Assembly (NCBI GenBank): GCA_003283765.1
Contig: QBVY01000010.1
Location: forward strand, 1-37,043
Direction: 5' to 3'
From: SAR86 cluster bacterium AG-313-N18
GTDB lineage: Bacteria; Pseudomonadota; Gammaproteobacteria; Magnimaribacterales; D2472
Length of the DNA: 37,043 nt
Positions 1 through 6,975 of the stretch are shown here, one piece after another. Made by a program: the position numbers and the translations under genes. Positions within the stretch are counted from its first letter, which is position 1; each line of letters starts with the position of its first letter. The notes under the pieces are model-generated. The model ran no database searches. It was given only the letters and a program-made list of their open reading frames with translations, and had not been told where the DNA came from.

Positions 1-2
1 AT

Positions 3-164
3 AGACAGAACGCGATAATGGCTGCGCTTCAATACTTAACTAAAGAAAATATATTGGTAATATTGGGTAAGGGCCATGAAACTTTTATTGATATATCGGG
101 AAACAAAGTTCCATTTAATGACAGAGATTGTGTCTTAAAAATTTTAGGCAATGAAATTAATTAA
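3..164 (+). CDS. murE: MurE C-terminal fragment (UDP-MurNAc-tripeptide synthetase), cut by window edge
   Basis: An open frame from the window edge to TAA at 162-164 encodes the last 53 residues of a Mur ligase of the MurE type. The diagnostic stretch is ILGKGHET followed by a VPFNDRD segment, matching the GKGHE and SDR region at the end of MurE. MurE adds the third amino acid (meso-diaminopimelate in most Gram-negatives) to UDP-MurNAc-L-Ala-D-Glu in the cytoplasm. It overlaps the murF start by 14 bp, the usual murE-murF coupling. The N-terminal half of a MurE lies on the opposite strand at 1460-2176, so these may be two parts of one gene separated by an inversion. The residues between the two parts (about 215 codons by comparison with E. 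coli MurE) are not in the window and may lie to the left of base 1. Confidence 0.85.
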   Translation, partial: RQNAIMAALQYLTKENILVILGKGHETFIDISGNKVPFNDRDCVLKILGNEIN

Positions 165-1506
165 AAATACACAAGATTTATTAACTTCTCTTAAGCTTGA
201 TGTTAAAACAAGCTTGCCAATTAGAAATTTTCAAATAGATTCTAGAGAGGTCACGAAGAACTCGGTCTTTTTTGGCCTGACTGGTTCTAATGAAGATGGA
301 AGTCTTTATGCCGAGGATGCTATAAAAAAAGGTGCATCTCTTGCATTTATAAAAGGGACTAAAATTTTAAATTCCTCGGCTCAACCATCAAAAATTATTC
401 TAGTAAATAGTCCTGAAAAGTATCTTATCGAGTCTGCTAAGATTGCAATGGGAAGATATAAGGGAAGGGTTATTGGTGTTACTGGAAGTAATGGTAAAAC
501 AACCACAAAAAATATTTTAAAGAACGGCATAAAAAATAGTTATGCTAGTTTTCAAAACTATAACAATGACATTGGTTTACCGCTTTGTGCTTTGGAATTA
601 GATTCAAAAAATAGCACAGCAATTTTTGAAATGGGTGCAACAAAATTAGGTGATATAGATCTTCTATCTAAAATAATTAAGCCCAATATCGGCATTATTA
701 CTCACATAGGCCATTCACATTTAGAGGGGCTAAATTCAGTTAGAGGGGTATTAAAGGTTAAATCAGAGCTTATCAGCAACATACAAAAAGATGGGGCTGC
801 AATTGTTCCTGATAGTAAATATCTTAATTATTGGAAAAAAATGAGGGATGACATTACTTTTTATACGTTTGGTGAGAAATCCTCAGCATCTTATTTCCCG
901 AGTCAAATTAAGATGACAAAACAAGGCTTGTCTTTTTATATCGAATCTATTCATTTGAAAAAAAGAATTCCAATAAAAACTAAGCTTTTAGGAATGCATA
1001 ATGTGTTAAACATTCTTGCTTCCTTTGCAGCTATAAATGCTGCTCAGTTGAATATAGAGGAATTTGCACATGGCCTCAGAGGCCTTGTAAACCCTCCGCA
1101 GCGCTTAGAGCTTAAAACATGGGTAAAGCAGTCACAGGCCATCGATGACACTTACAATGCTAATCCAGATTCCATGAGAGCTGCAATAGATGTTTTATGT
1201 CAATTTAATGGAAGAAAGGTTGCAATTCTTGGGGATATGGCGGAGCTTGGTAGATATAGAAAAAAACTACACATACGATTGGGAGACTATGCCAAAATAA
1301 ACGGAATAGATATTTTACTTGGATATGGAGATTTGATCCGGCATACAGTTCTTGCATTTGGTGATCATGGGTATTTCTTTAAAAATAAAATAGAGTTAAT
1401 TGATTTCTTAAAAAAAAATCTAGTAGGCAAAGAGACTATTTTATTAAAAGGATCGCGATCTATGCGAATGGAAGAAATTCTAGATTTATGGAGTTTTTAT
1501 TATTAA
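151..1506 (+). CDS. murF: MurF, UDP-MurNAc-tripeptide:D-Ala-D-Ala ligase
   Basis: MurF joins D-Ala-D-Ala to UDP-MurNAc-tripeptide, the last cytoplasmic ligase step in peptidoglycan precursor synthesis. The 451-residue product matches the family length. It has the N-terminal Mur ligase domain, the ATP-binding loop GVTGSNGKTTT at about residues 109-119, the central domain, and the C-terminal domain ending with GSRSMRMEEI. The start overlaps the murE fragment by 14 bp. The last few codons (WSFYY) lie at the strand-switch junction near 1495-1512, so the extreme C-terminus may not be native. mraY would normally follow; instead the sequence runs into antisense murE. The strand is opposite to ftsI and the rest of the dcw cluster, which is abnormal. 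Confidence 0.93.
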   Translation: MKLIKNTQDLLTSLKLDVKTSLPIRNFQIDSREVTKNSVFFGLTGSNEDGSLYAEDAIKKGASLAFIKGTKILNSSAQPSKIILVNSPEKYLIESAKIAMGRYKGRVIGVTGSNGKTTTKNILKNGIKNSYASFQNYNNDIGLPLCALELDSKNSTAIFEMGATKLGDIDLLSKIIKPNIGIITHIGHSHLEGLNSVRGVLKVKSELISNIQKDGAAIVPDSKYLNYWKKMRDDITFYTFGEKSSASYFPSQIKMTKQGLSFYIESIHLKKRIPIKTKLLGMHNVLNILASFAAINAAQLNIEEFAHGLRGLVNPPQRLELKTWVKQSQAIDDTYNANPDSMRAAIDVLCQFNGRKVAILGDMAELGRYRKKLHIRLGDYAKINGIDILLGYGDLIRHTVLAFGDHGYFFKNKIELIDFLKKNLVGKETILLKGSRSMRMEEILDLWSFYY

Positions 1507-2176
1507 GATTAGCAATAGATAATTTTGCATTAATATAGCTTGTTTCTGTTTTATGATAATCAAGATGATCAGATTGAATATTAAGTATGATGGTCTGAAA
1601 AAAAGCTAAGTTACATAGCCTTTTTTGTACTAGAGCATGAGAAGAGATTTCGAGAAAAACATATGTTTTTTTTTGAGGTCTGCATGCTTGCAAAATTGCA
1701 AACAACTCAAATATTCCAGGAGTTGTATTACCCTTGGTTTGTATACGATCATCATTGATAATTGCTCCAAGAGTGCCAATATATAATGAGGGTTTGTGAA
1801 GCTCCCTCATAATATTATGTGCCATAAATGCTGTTGTTGTTTTTCCATTAGTGCCGGTCACACCATGAAAAATAAAATCATCCTTAGACAACTCATGAAA
1901 TCGAAATAAGATTTCAGGTAACATATCCTCTAGATTATTGATGTAGTAAATTGGTATATCTATCTCTCCTTCAACTGCTTGATCACTAATGACACATGAG
2001 GCTCCTTTTTTTGTTGCCTCTTTTATAAATTCTTTTCCATGTGATGCTTCTCCTTGTCTAGCCACGAACAAAGAATTTTTATTTACATCTCTTGAGTCAT
2101 CAGTTATGGATTCGATGAAGCATTCGTCAAACACATTTGTTTCAATGAGGGACTTAATAAGAGGTAATTTATTCAT
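1460..2176 (-). pseudogene. murE: MurE N-terminal half, truncated at an inversion breakpoint
   Basis: This 238-codon frame follows ftsI with an 8 bp overlap, the normal place for murE. It has the MurE substrate domain, the P-loop GVTGTNGKTTT at residues 105-115, and the central-domain landmarks SSHALVQKR and SDHLDYH. Family similarity fades after the AKLSIA stretch (about codons 217-222). The remaining codons are antisense to the end of murF and end at a chance stop. Full MurE is about 480-500 residues, so the second half of the central domain and the whole C-terminal domain are missing here. The matching C-terminus is on the plus strand at 3-164. As written it cannot make a working MurE. It may be a real rearrangement or an assembly or amplification chimera. 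Confidence 0.85.
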
Positions 2177-3773
2177 CTAAATAATTTAGGACATCTAAAG
2201 AGATAGCTGCAAATAATGGAGCTGCAACACTACCACCAGAATAATTATTTAATCCTGGCTCATCGATGGTTACAAAAATCGTAAGTCTCTTAGATTTTAA
2301 TGGTGCTATTCCTGCAAAGGATGCTATGTATCTACTTTGATCATAGCCACCTTTAGAGCTGGCTTTGTGAGATGTACCCGTTTTTCCTGCAACTTCATAA
2401 TTTGATAGCCTTGCTAAGTTACCTGTTCCATCTGTAACAACTAATTTTAATGACTTCAGCACATCATGGGCAGCATCTTTGCCTATTACTCTCTGTTTAT
2501 ATCCATCAACATTATCTTTAAAAATTTTAAAATCTTTAAGATAGCCTTCGTTAGCAAAAACTGAATATGCTTGGGCTAGTTGTAAAGATGAAGCAGTCAT
2601 GCTGTACCCAAATCCAATACTTGCAATTTCATGATCAGAGATATTATCTCTTGAATTAATAACTCCATATGCAACTCCAGGAAAAAATATGTTTGGCGGT
2701 TTTGAAAGTCCAAATCCCTTATATCCTGAAATCAGTCCATCTATTCCAACTTCCAAAGCTAGCTTAGAAGCACCAACCTGACTAGATTTTGAAATAATCT
2801 CACTAACAGTTAGCATTTTGTAATTTTTGGGATCTGACACTGTTCTACCGCTTAAATTTATAAATCCTGGACTAGTGTCAATTATCTGATTGATAGAAAG
2901 TATGCCCATATCAATACCTTTTGCTAAAACCAACGGTTTTATTATTGATCCTGGCTCAAATGCATCAACCAGAGCTCTATTCCTTTGAATCTGTCTTTGA
3001 GAACTGTTGGGGTTATAAGAGGGATAGCTGGCTATAGCAAGGATTTCTCCAGAAATATTATCTAAAATTATAACGCTACCACCTTTTGCATTATTGGCTT
3101 CAACAAAGCTTGAAAGATGTTTATATGCATAAAATTGAACTCTGCTATCAATAGTTAACTTTTGATCAGAGCCCTTGATAACTTCTTGCGTTACTTTGGA
3201 TCTCCTGCTTGCATTTCTATAAATAGTTTCTCGCCCAGGTACTCCAGACAATTCAGCATCTAAAATATTTTCAAGCCCCTCCAAGCCAAAACCATCTTTC
3301 CCTGAAAATCCGATCAAGGTAGATATTTGTTCACCCAATGGATAGTAGCGCTTTTGAAATGATTCAATCTCAATATCAGAAAGTTTCAAGTTTTTAATAT
3401 TCTCATATTGTGAAAAATTTAGATTAGAAAAAATTAAGGTTTTTTTATTAATTTCTTTAATAGCAGGAAAATCTTTTTTTAAAATTAGAAAATCTTTTAA
3501 TTTTGTAAAATCTTCCTCTGAAAAATTTTTTAGAGCGTATAAATCATATTGATTGATCGATACCGCAAGAGGAAAGTCATTCCTATCAAGTATACTCCCT
3601 CGGGTAGCAGGTATTGACCTGGAGGTCTCGAGCATGCTCTCACCTTTAGACTTTAAGAAATCTCCTTCAATATATTGAAGGCTGAATATTCTAAAAACTA
3701 AGATTAGTAAACTAAGTAATAAAAATATATATATTAGGTAAGCCCGCCAACTATAACCAAAATTATTTTTCAT
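2169..3773 (-). CDS. ftsI: FtsI (PBP3), septal peptidoglycan transpeptidase
   Basis: FtsI is the class B penicillin-binding protein that crosslinks septal peptidoglycan with FtsW. The 534-residue product has a short cytoplasmic N-terminus, one membrane anchor at about residues 11-31, a PBP dimerisation domain starting around RSIPATRGSILDR, and a transpeptidase domain. Active-site motifs seen are SxxK as S276-I-I-K279 and KTG as K464-T-G. The SxN motif reads S330-S-Q332 instead of the SSN of E. coli FtsI, a conservative but uncommon change at an active-site position. The start overlaps the ftsL end by 11 bp, and murE follows with an 8 bp overlap, so this is a tightly coupled operon. Confidence 0.95.
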   Translation of the reverse strand: MKNNFGYSWRAYLIYIFLLLSLLILVFRIFSLQYIEGDFLKSKGESMLETSRSIPATRGSILDRNDFPLAVSINQYDLYALKNFSEEDFTKLKDFLILKKDFPAIKEINKKTLIFSNLNFSQYENIKNLKLSDIEIESFQKRYYPLGEQISTLIGFSGKDGFGLEGLENILDAELSGVPGRETIYRNASRRSKVTQEVIKGSDQKLTIDSRVQFYAYKHLSSFVEANNAKGGSVIILDNISGEILAIASYPSYNPNSSQRQIQRNRALVDAFEPGSIIKPLVLAKGIDMGILSINQIIDTSPGFINLSGRTVSDPKNYKMLTVSEIISKSSQVGASKLALEVGIDGLISGYKGFGLSKPPNIFFPGVAYGVINSRDNISDHEIASIGFGYSMTASSLQLAQAYSVFANEGYLKDFKIFKDNVDGYKQRVIGKDAAHDVLKSLKLVVTDGTGNLARLSNYEVAGKTGTSHKASSKGGYDQSRYIASFAGIAPLKSKRLTIFVTIDEPGLNNYSGGSVAAPLFAAISLDVLNYLDE

Positions 3774-4038
3774 AACTTATATTAATTACTTTCCTTATCT
3801 CCACCATCCCTAAGACTTCTTTTGCATGACGTTCAACTTTTGCTGGAGAACTAAGATGATAATATTCAGTTTTTAAATTAAAGTTTATTTCGGTCAATTT
3901 ATTATTTGCAACTTGGAGATAAGCATTGTTCTCATGCTCCTGGCTAAATTGCCATCTAATTTTTATAGTCTCAAGACATATACAAAATAAAATAAAAATA
4001 TTTATAAATAAAATATAAACCACGATATCTTTTTTCAT
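3763..4038 (-). CDS. ftsL: FtsL, divisome bitopic membrane protein
   Basis: A 91-residue protein with one N-terminal membrane segment (about residues 7-24) followed by a helical, coiled-coil-like periplasmic part and the typical ending SPAKVERHAKEVLGM. FtsL forms the FtsQLB complex that activates FtsWI. The call rests on size, topology, the C-terminal pattern and position between rsmH and ftsI; primary sequence of the family is weakly conserved. It overlaps rsmH by 4 bp and ftsI by 11 bp. Confidence 0.85.
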   Translation of the reverse strand: MKKDIVVYILFINIFILFCICLETIKIRWQFSQEHENNAYLQVANNKLTEINFNLKTEYYHLSSPAKVERHAKEVLGMVEIRKVINISYEK

Positions 4039-4928
4039 AGCTTTAAAAATACCCTCATGATTGCACTTCTTGAACGAGGATTCATTTTGATCTCATTGGG
4101 GGATGGTTTGATTTTCTTTTTGATGCATCTATATGTTTCTTTTACTGAGGTGTTAATTGGTATATCTTTTGGCGGTTCTTCAATTTCAGGTTTAAAAAAA
4201 TTTTTTACAATTCTATCCTCTAGAGAATGGAATGAAATAATTACAACTACTCCACCAACTTTCAGCACATTTTGTAACTTTGAGAGCGCTATTTTTAAAT
4301 GATATAACTCATTGTTTACATGTATTCTTATTGCTTGAAACGATTTTGTTGCTGGATGAGTTTTACCAGTTCTCTTAAGAACTGTCTCAATTATTTTTGT
4401 AAGTTCAATGGTAGATTGCAATGGTTTTATAGATCTAAATTTCACTATAGCTTTTGCAATTTTTCTTGATGATTTCTCATCTCCATATTCATATAGAATA
4501 TTACTTATTTCTTTTTCAGGAGCACTATTTAGCCACTCAGCTGCACTAAACCCTGAAGACATATCCATTCTCATATCCAAAGGTCCGTCACTTTGAAAAC
4601 TGAAACCTCTAAATGGATTATCTAAATGAGTTGAGCAAGTACCTAGATCAAGTAGTATCCCATCAAATCTCTGCTTGTAAAATAATGAATTAACCTCAGA
4701 ATAATTTGAGTGATAGATGCTAAAACGTGGGTCAGCAATATTTTCTTTTGCAAATGAGACTGCTTCTAAGTCTCTATCAACTGCATGAAGCCTCCCAAGC
4801 GGAGAAAGTCTATTTAGAAGTTCTTGAGAGTGGCTGCCTCGTCCAAAAGTAAGATCTAAATACGTTCCAGATAAATCATGCAGCAAGAAATCTAATGATT
4901 CTTCCAGCAGAACTGGAACATGAAGCAT
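4035..4928 (-). CDS. rsmH: RsmH, 16S rRNA m4C1402 methyltransferase
   Basis: RsmH (MraW) uses S-adenosylmethionine to N4-methylate C1402 of 16S rRNA. The product of 297 residues has the family start MLHVPVLLEESLDFL, the SAM-binding segment YLDLTFGRGSHS, the motif DGILLDLGTCSTHLD and the ending MNPRSRSAIMRVF. Length is slightly under the 313 residues of E. coli RsmH. It starts 4 bp after the ftsZ stop, so it is probably translated from the mraZ-ftsZ transcript. RsmI (6976-7797), encoded nearby, methylates the ribose of the same nucleotide. Confidence 0.95.
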   Translation of the reverse strand: MLHVPVLLEESLDFLLHDLSGTYLDLTFGRGSHSQELLNRLSPLGRLHAVDRDLEAVSFAKENIADPRFSIYHSNYSEVNSLFYKQRFDGILLDLGTCSTHLDNPFRGFSFQSDGPLDMRMDMSSGFSAAEWLNSAPEKEISNILYEYGDEKSSRKIAKAIVKFRSIKPLQSTIELTKIIETVLKRTGKTHPATKSFQAIRIHVNNELYHLKIALSKLQNVLKVGGVVVIISFHSLEDRIVKNFFKPEIEEPPKDIPINTSVKETYRCIKKKIKPSPNEIKMNPRSRSAIMRVFLKL

Positions 4929-4932
4929 CTTT

Positions 4933-6060
4933 TTAGTCTACTTGCTTTCTCATGAAGGTTGGCACATCAAGGAAATCTATATCCTCTGCAGACGATGTGC
5001 CACCTGACTCAACTGTTTGGTCGATTTTAGGTGCATCCAGACCTACTGGATTTAGTTGAACTGTTGCTCTTCTCGAATTATCAACAGCTAAAGTTGCTGT
5101 TTTTTGATTAACGCCTGTTGCCACAACAGTAACCAATAATTCTTCTTCATCCATCGAATCTTCCATTACAGTTCCATAAATTATAGTTGCATCATCAGCG
5201 GTAAAGTCTCTAATTACTGAATCAACTTCATCAAAATCTGCCATTGTCGGTGATTTTGCAGTTATATTTACTAAGATGCCTCGTGCATCCTTTAATTCAA
5301 TATCTTCAAGCAGCTCTGAGCTTACAGCTTGACTGGCTGCATCAATGCCTCTTTCATCAGCGGTTGATTGCCCTGTACCCATCATAGCGATGCCTTTTTC
5401 TGACATAACTGTCTTTACATCCGCAAAGTCAACATTAATGTATCCCGGCTTCATAATAATGTCAGATATGCCTTGAACTGCTCCTTTTAAAATATCATCT
5501 GCCTTGGCAAATGCTTCTTCCATCGATGTTTTTCTACCCAAAATATCCATCAATTTTTGATTTGGTATAGTAATTAAGCTGTCGACTTCCTCAACTAGCT
5601 CAGCTATTCCTTGTTCCGCTGCAGCTTTTCTTTTGTGTCCTTCGAAATTAAATGGTTTAGTTACAACTGCAACTGTTAAAGCTCCAAGCTCCTTAGCAAT
5701 TTCGGCAATTACTGGTGCAGCGCCAGTCCCAGTTCCGCCTCCCATACCTGCAGTTATGAAGATCATATCTGCACCAGCTAATAACTCTTCGATTGCAGCC
5801 CTGTCTCTTTCAGCTGCGGCCCTTCCTACCTGAGGATCTGCTCCAGCCCCTAAACCTCTTGTTACATTATCACCAAGCTTTAAAATAGTAGATCCTTTTG
5901 CTCTATCTAATGCCTGAGAATCAGTATTTGCGCAAATAAAATCTGCTCCCTGAATTTCATGGTTTATCATATGAATAACTGCATTTCCACCTGCTCCGCC
6001 GACGCCAATGACTTTAATTTTGGCTAATCCAGCATTTTCTTCAATTATTTCCCAATTCAT
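4933..6060 (-). CDS. ftsZ: FtsZ, tubulin-like cell division GTPase
   Basis: FtsZ polymerises into the Z ring at mid-cell and recruits the divisome. The 375-residue product is full length: the N-terminal nucleotide-binding part with KVIGVGGAGGNA, the tubulin signature MGGGTGTG at 106-113, a short variable linker, and the conserved C-terminal peptide FLDVPTFMRKQ that binds FtsA and ZipA in other species. A strong ribosome site (AGGGG) lies 7 bp before ATG. Position is unusual: it sits between mraZ (12 bp upstream) and rsmH (4 bp downstream). In most gammaproteobacteria ftsZ closes the dcw cluster after ftsQ-ftsA. Here its expression is probably tied to the MraZ-controlled promoter. Confidence 0.97.
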   Translation of the reverse strand: MNWEIIEENAGLAKIKVIGVGGAGGNAVIHMINHEIQGADFICANTDSQALDRAKGSTILKLGDNVTRGLGAGADPQVGRAAAERDRAAIEELLAGADMIFITAGMGGGTGTGAAPVIAEIAKELGALTVAVVTKPFNFEGHKRKAAAEQGIAELVEEVDSLITIPNQKLMDILGRKTSMEEAFAKADDILKGAVQGISDIIMKPGYINVDFADVKTVMSEKGIAMMGTGQSTADERGIDAASQAVSSELLEDIELKDARGILVNITAKSPTMADFDEVDSVIRDFTADDATIIYGTVMEDSMDEEELLVTVVATGVNQKTATLAVDNSRRATVQLNPVGLDAPKIDQTVESGGTSSAEDIDFLDVPTFMRKQVD

Positions 6061-6071
6061 TTTCTACCCCT

Positions 6072-6539
6072 TTAAAAAGATATTGTTTTTAGTCTCTCTG
6101 GTAATACAACCTCAAGAATTTCAGTTGATAAAGCGCCGCCTGTTTGTCTCATTTCCCAGTTTTTACCATTCCAAACTTCAAATTTATTTCCCATACCAAT
6201 AAATGATACTTTTTCAGCTTTGCTGATTTCTGCATATTCTCGAAGTTCTAATGGCAAAAGTACTAGCATTCTACCTTTGGGATCAAATGAGCTAACGCTA
6301 GCATTCCCTAGAATTGTCCATTGTAAGTTTCTTACGATTGGATCAAGACCCTGCAATGATTGCAGTTCACTGGATATGCTATTCCAAATTGAGCCAGGAT
6401 ATATTTTTAATGCTGGATATTGAGGGTCTTTTGTTACAACAATACTTTCTTCATTTTGAGAAAGAAGTTGATCTCGATATTTAGCCGGAATAGCTAGCCT
6501 TCCCTTTGCATCTATCGAAATTGTTGTAAAACCAAACAT
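6072..6539 (-). CDS. mraZ: MraZ, transcriptional regulator of the dcw operon
   Basis: MraZ is a ring-forming DNA-binding protein that controls its own operon. The 155-residue product has two tandem SpoVT/AbrB-like repeats, each with the DxKGR signature: IDAKGRLAIPAKYRD at the N-terminus and FDPKGRMLVLLP in the middle. It is the first gene of the mraZ-ftsZ-rsmH-ftsL-ftsI-murE' unit. Direct repeats 26-63 bp upstream of its ATG match the known type of MraZ site (see operator). No clear Shine-Dalgarno sequence is visible before the start. Confidence 0.93.
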   Translation of the reverse strand: MFGFTTISIDAKGRLAIPAKYRDQLLSQNEESIVVTKDPQYPALKIYPGSIWNSISSELQSLQGLDPIVRNLQWTILGNASVSSFDPKGRMLVLLPLELREYAEISKAEKVSFIGMGNKFEVWNGKNWEMRQTGGALSTEILEVVLPERLKTISF

Positions 6540-6564
6540 AATGTATGTAAAAATTTATTACTAC

Positions 6565-6602
6565 ACACTTTATACTACATTTAACACACTTTTACACACT
6601 TT
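6565..6602 (-). promoter_or_regulatory. MraZ operator: four direct repeats of AAAGTGT type, about 10 bp period
   Basis: On the minus strand, AAAGTGT occurs at 6602-6596, 6592-6586 and 6571-6565, with a weaker copy (AAATGTA) at 6582-6576. Starts are 10, 10 and 11 bp apart, so all copies face the same side of the helix. Known MraZ sites are short direct repeats with the same periodicity: TGGGN repeats in E. coli, and AAAGTG[T/G] with 3 bp spacers in Mollicutes. The copies here fit the second form. The array sits between the rnpB 3' end and the mraZ ATG. The autoregulatory role is inferred. Confidence 0.75.
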
Positions 6603-6607
6603 TTTTT

Positions 6608-6614
6608 AAAAAAA
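6608..6614 (-). terminator. U-tract after RNase P RNA, possible terminator
   Basis: Seven U residues follow the mature 3' end of rnpB on the minus strand after a short ACCUCA tail. The closing P1 helix of the RNA could serve as the hairpin, but no separate GC-rich stem is seen, so read-through into mraZ is possible. Confidence 0.4.
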
Positions 6615-6616
6615 TG

Positions 6617-6950
6617 AGGTGAGTTGATCTATAAGCCGGATTCTGTATTAAATGACCATCTATCTAGGCAATATGTCACCATATTACTCAAGCAACCTAC
6701 CCGAATCCTAGACGAGTAGCCTAAACGGATTCCTATTTGGTTTTGCTTCAAAGTGGGGTTTACACTGCCATATTTGTTACCAAATACGCGATAGGCTCTT
6801 ACCCTACCATTTCACCCTTACCAATTTCTTGGCGGTATATTTTCTGTTGCACTTGCCGTAAGCTCACGCTCCCCAGGAGTTACCTGGCACTCTACTCTAT
6901 GAAGTCCGGACTTTCCTCTAACAAATTGCTAGCAGTCATCCGATCAACTC
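6617..6950 (-). ncRNA. rnpB: RNase P RNA, bacterial class A
   Basis: The catalytic RNA that removes the 5' leader of pre-tRNAs. About 334 nt, slightly shorter than E. coli (377). Conserved blocks read on the minus strand: GAGGAAAGTCCGG (6918-6906), GCCAGGTAAC with CCTGG, GGGTGAAATGGTAGGGTAAGAGC-type core (ending 6795), the AAACCCCACTT and CCAAATAGG segments, GGGTAGGTTGCTTGAG (6702-6687), and CAGAATCCGGCTTATAGATC at the 3' end. The ends pair as P1: GAGTTGATC at 6950-6942 with GATCAACTC at 6629-6621. The 3' ACCU tail matches E. coli. Its location between rsmI and mraZ is as in Pseudomonas. A plus-strand reading frame over it (6737-7072) is spurious. Confidence 0.97.
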
Positions 6951-6951
6951 G

Positions 6952-6963
6952 ATTATATTTTAA
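6952..6963 (-). promoter_or_regulatory. Likely rnpB promoter -10 region
   Basis: Directly before the 5' end of rnpB the minus strand has overlapping -10-like hexamers: TAAAAT (about 6962-6957) and TATAAT (6957-6952). TAAAAT sits 6 bp before the predicted first base at 6950, the normal spacing. TATAAT would start inside P1. No good -35 is visible. The element lies just past the rsmI stop. Confidence 0.4.
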
Positions 6964-6975
6964 TACCTTTTACAT

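Noticed and set aside
6563-6602. CRISPR-like repeats
   Set aside because: The repeat units are only 7 bp with 3 bp spacers and a 10 bp period; this fits an operator. No CRISPR array or cas gene is seen in the window.
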